From Takifugu bimaculatus (lineage: Eukaryota > Chordata > Actinopteri > Tetraodontiformes > Tetraodontidae), in contig CP034993.1 of assembly GCA_004026145.2 (NCBI GenBank), positions 14,388,663-14,452,662 on the forward strand: a stretch of DNA of 64,000 bases. Reading direction: 5' to 3'. Shown in pieces: positions 62,121 through 64,000 of the stretch (positions are counted from its first letter, which is position 1; every line of letters starts with the position of its first letter). Made by a program: the position numbers and the translations under genes. The notes beneath the pieces were generated by a model, which worked only from the letters and a program-made list of their open reading frames with translations, was not told where the DNA came from and made no database searches.

Positions 62121-63149
62121 GGGAGAGGGGCATCATCCAATCAGATGCTCTGCTTTTATTGGAGGAGGGGAGCATGATGAAGGTGTTTGATGAACTCGCC
62201 ATCGCTTGTTCGTTAAAGCATCAGCGGTTGCAGGGAGTCTCTCCGTCCACGGTGCTGAGTCACGCACTGCTAAGACCAGGTCCAGAACCTCTTCTGGTCT
62301 CTTTGGGTCCAACTCTGACTGTGAAGCATGATGGGATGACAGGAAAGGTAGCGAAAAATGTCAGGAAATCTGCGACGGATCATCCGGTGGCTCGTGCGAC
62401 TTGATGGATTCTACCGTGTTGAGATTTTAAAACTCCCCCATAATGTTATCGGCACCAGCGCCGACTGTGCTTTACGTGCACGATGATGGATGGATGATGC
62501 AAAACACAGATGGATGGAGTAAATGGTCAAATTAATGCGGGTTTTGTTACCAGTTGTCACCCTTCTGCAGCAGCATCCTGACAGGAATTGACAGATAGGA
62601 ATATGAAATCTGTGTCACACTCAATCTGGACATAAATCAACCTCAGCGCCATGGTTACGGCGACAGAGCAGCATACTAAATGGACAATGAGGTTGGCGGG
62701 GAACTGGGTTAATTAGCACTACATCGGGACCACTGTGCCTTCAGAATTCCAAAAACTGATTGCGGCCACAGATTAATCTGATTGGCTGGGGGGGTTCATC
62801 CAGCAGGCAGAGTGATTATTTCATTTTATTTAACCGTTGCTGATGAAACCGGACAAAATAAAGACTTCAGCCCAGTAACAGTTACTTCTGTGAGGGCAAC
62901 CTTCAGTAACCAGATTCTCGGGCTCACGTTAATCTGTGTCTTCAGAAATAACCTGGAGTGAGGGGACTGTGTGGGCTGCGGGTGCAAAGTTGCGCCCAAA
63001 GTGCCGTTTCTGCCATTTCAACACCGCGGCTTTACATTTTAAGTGGGGCTGGAAAAAGGAAGCTGTTTGGAAAACGCTCATCATTCCCCCCACGTCCACG
63101 ACCACCTTATTCTGCCCGCATCTCATACAGAGGGCTGCTTGTGTCTCAA

Positions 63150-63774
63150 GCATGTGACTGGGAGAGAGAGAGAGGGAGGAGGGGGTTCAGGGGCGAGCGG
63201 AGGCGCCGGTACCCGCTGTCTCCTGCGCCGACTCTCTCCACGGCACCGGGCGCACGCAACCCTCCTGCGCTCCCGCACGCAGCGACGCGGAGTAGGCGGG
63301 TCAAGTAGAGGGGAAAGGAAAGCGGCGCAGGGCTTTGATTCACACAGGAATATTCGAACCACTTTTTCAGGAGGACCGTGGCGGTGTCGGGAGTTGCCGT
63401 CGCACCCGCGCGTCGCCGGATTCGGGTGAACAGAAATGCGCAAAGGCGTCCGGTTGGTTTTTAATGGTGTCATCTCCAGCCCCCCAGCCTCCCTCAGCCT
63501 CCCTCCGCCGGTCCCTCCTTTCCTCTCGGATGAATCCATGTTGTAGAGTCATTCTCCCCGCAAAGGTCACAGCTTCTGCTTCGAGGAACGACGCGAACAA
63601 GCGGACTTTTCCCTCCCGCGCCAAAGTTTTTGGTCTGGGCTGCAGGAGCTCACGACGGCTCGGTCCGGAGCCGCTTCCCAGCCACAAAACTTATTTTCAG
63701 GTCCGTGATTGGTCCCTTTTTTTCCCCCGGGGACGCTGCTGTTCTCCCCACACGGAGTAGCTGAAAGACCCGAG
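63150..63774 (+). promoter_or_regulatory. CpG-rich promoter and 5'-UTR region
   Basis: A GA run (63162-63174) is followed by dense CpG sequence with GC-box-like GGCGGG at 63296 and an inverted CCAAT box (ATTGG at 63708-63712). No TATA box is evident. Together with the exon downstream this looks like a CpG-island promoter transcribed to the right. The exact start site cannot be placed, and part of this block is probably 5' UTR. Confidence 0.5.
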
Positions 63775-63825
63775 ATGAGTTCGTCTGCAGCTGAGCGTCA
63801 CCGAAGCTTCACGGAGGGAAAATGA
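63775..63825 (+). other. Upstream ORF overlapping the main start
   Basis: An ATG at 63775 opens a 16-codon frame (MSSSAAERHRSFTEGK) whose TGA stop (63823-63825) overlaps the main ATG (63822-63824) as ATGA. Such overlaps are known to allow termination-reinitiation or to dampen translation of the main frame. Whether it is used is not known. The alternative is that transcription starts downstream of 63775. Confidence 0.5.
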
Positions 63826-63865
63826 GAAGGACCGAGTCAAAGTTCATCAGGCGTTTCACACCGCG
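63822..63865 (+). CDS. First coding exon of an unidentified gene (partial)
   Basis: ATG at 63822, in an acceptable context (A at -3), opens a frame of 14 codons plus two bases, encoding MRRTESKFIRRFTP and a probable Arg split by the intron. It ends at a near-consensus donor (CCGCG followed by GTGAGTAC, GT at 63866-63867). An in-frame TGA at 63792-63794 shows that the frame does not extend left within this exon. The peptide is strongly basic with no hydrophobic signal sequence, so a cytosolic or nuclear N-terminus is more likely than a secreted one. I do not recognise the gene. The rest lies right of the window. The CpG-rich upstream region supports a real first exon. Confidence 0.5.
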
Positions 63866-64000
63866 GTGAGTACTCAGACGTCTCCATCAGCCCTGCACCC
63901 CCAGGCCATGTTGATGCTGAGGAGTCAGGCGCAGGAGCAGGTGGCGTCAAAACCACCACAATCTGCGGGAATTTCGACCGAAGGCTTGTCCATCCGCACG
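63866..64000 (+). other. Start of the first intron
   Basis: It begins GTGAGTACTC after the candidate exon. No acceptor or further exon is seen before the window ends. Confidence 0.45.

Larger units (their letters stand above)
60271..63149. other. Non-coding sequence upstream of the right-hand gene
   Basis: No gene is supported. It has a short (CA)n at 60811-60845 and G runs at about 62117. 60950-61480 and 61980-62120 look like conserved non-coding DNA (listed separately). Confidence 0.45.

Overview
The window reads as vertebrate, almost certainly teleost fish, nuclear DNA. There are no operons, ribosome-binding sites or dense bacterial-style ORFs. Dinucleotide (CA/GT) microsatellites are abundant, long tetranucleotide arrays are present, and there are decayed copies of transposons I recognise from fish: a Tc1-like DNA element, a CR1/L2-type LINE, the C-terminal end of a second LINE with a (TGGA)n tail, and a dispersed tRNA-like repeat. 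One candidate intron of 76 nt would fit a compact fish genome such as a pufferfish, but the species cannot be fixed from the sequence.

Almost all of the window is non-coding. The only cellular coding sequence I can argue for is at the far right (63822-63865): a short, basic first coding exon with an in-frame upstream stop and a strong splice donor, in a CpG-rich, GA-rich 5' region. The rest of the gene would lie to the right, outside the window. A second, weaker promoter/5'-UTR candidate on the + strand is at 11150-11472, with a donor/acceptor pair around a 76-nt intron and a second donor.

Layout. 1-11 kb: unique sequence with (CA)n, a GAAA/GGAA tract and a dispersed repeat relic near 7.2 kb. 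11-15.1 kb: candidate 5'-UTR exons, (CA)36, a decayed coiled-coil-like segment (minus strand) and a Tc1 relic. 15-26.6 kb: unique sequence plus a possible old dispersed repeat at 21.1-22.3 kb. 26.66-27.75 kb: an open reverse-transcriptase ORF. 29.5-32.5 kb: (GT)34 and two adjacent tandem arrays that both have an 11-bp period. 33-37.5 kb: unique sequence. 37.5-40.3 kb: a polyC/polyG inverted repeat and two (CCAT)n arrays, one of them the tail of a LINE relic. 40.7-41.4 kb: a second copy of the coiled-coil-like segment, inverted relative to the first and nearly identical over a 230-bp core. 42-63 kb: unique sequence with short minisatellites, G-quadruplex-prone tracts and CpG-rich patches. 63.1-64 kb: promoter, first exon and intron start.

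Several unique stretches have the look of conserved non-coding elements (dense TAAT/ATTA cores, no simple repeats, no transposon resemblance). With the exon at the right edge, this suggests a regulatory gene desert upstream of a developmental or neural gene; that is inference. I found no sign of a new multi-gene system. The most unusual items are the inverted coiled-coil-like pair, the uORF whose stop overlaps the main start codon (ATGA), and the candidate upstream 5'-UTR exons.
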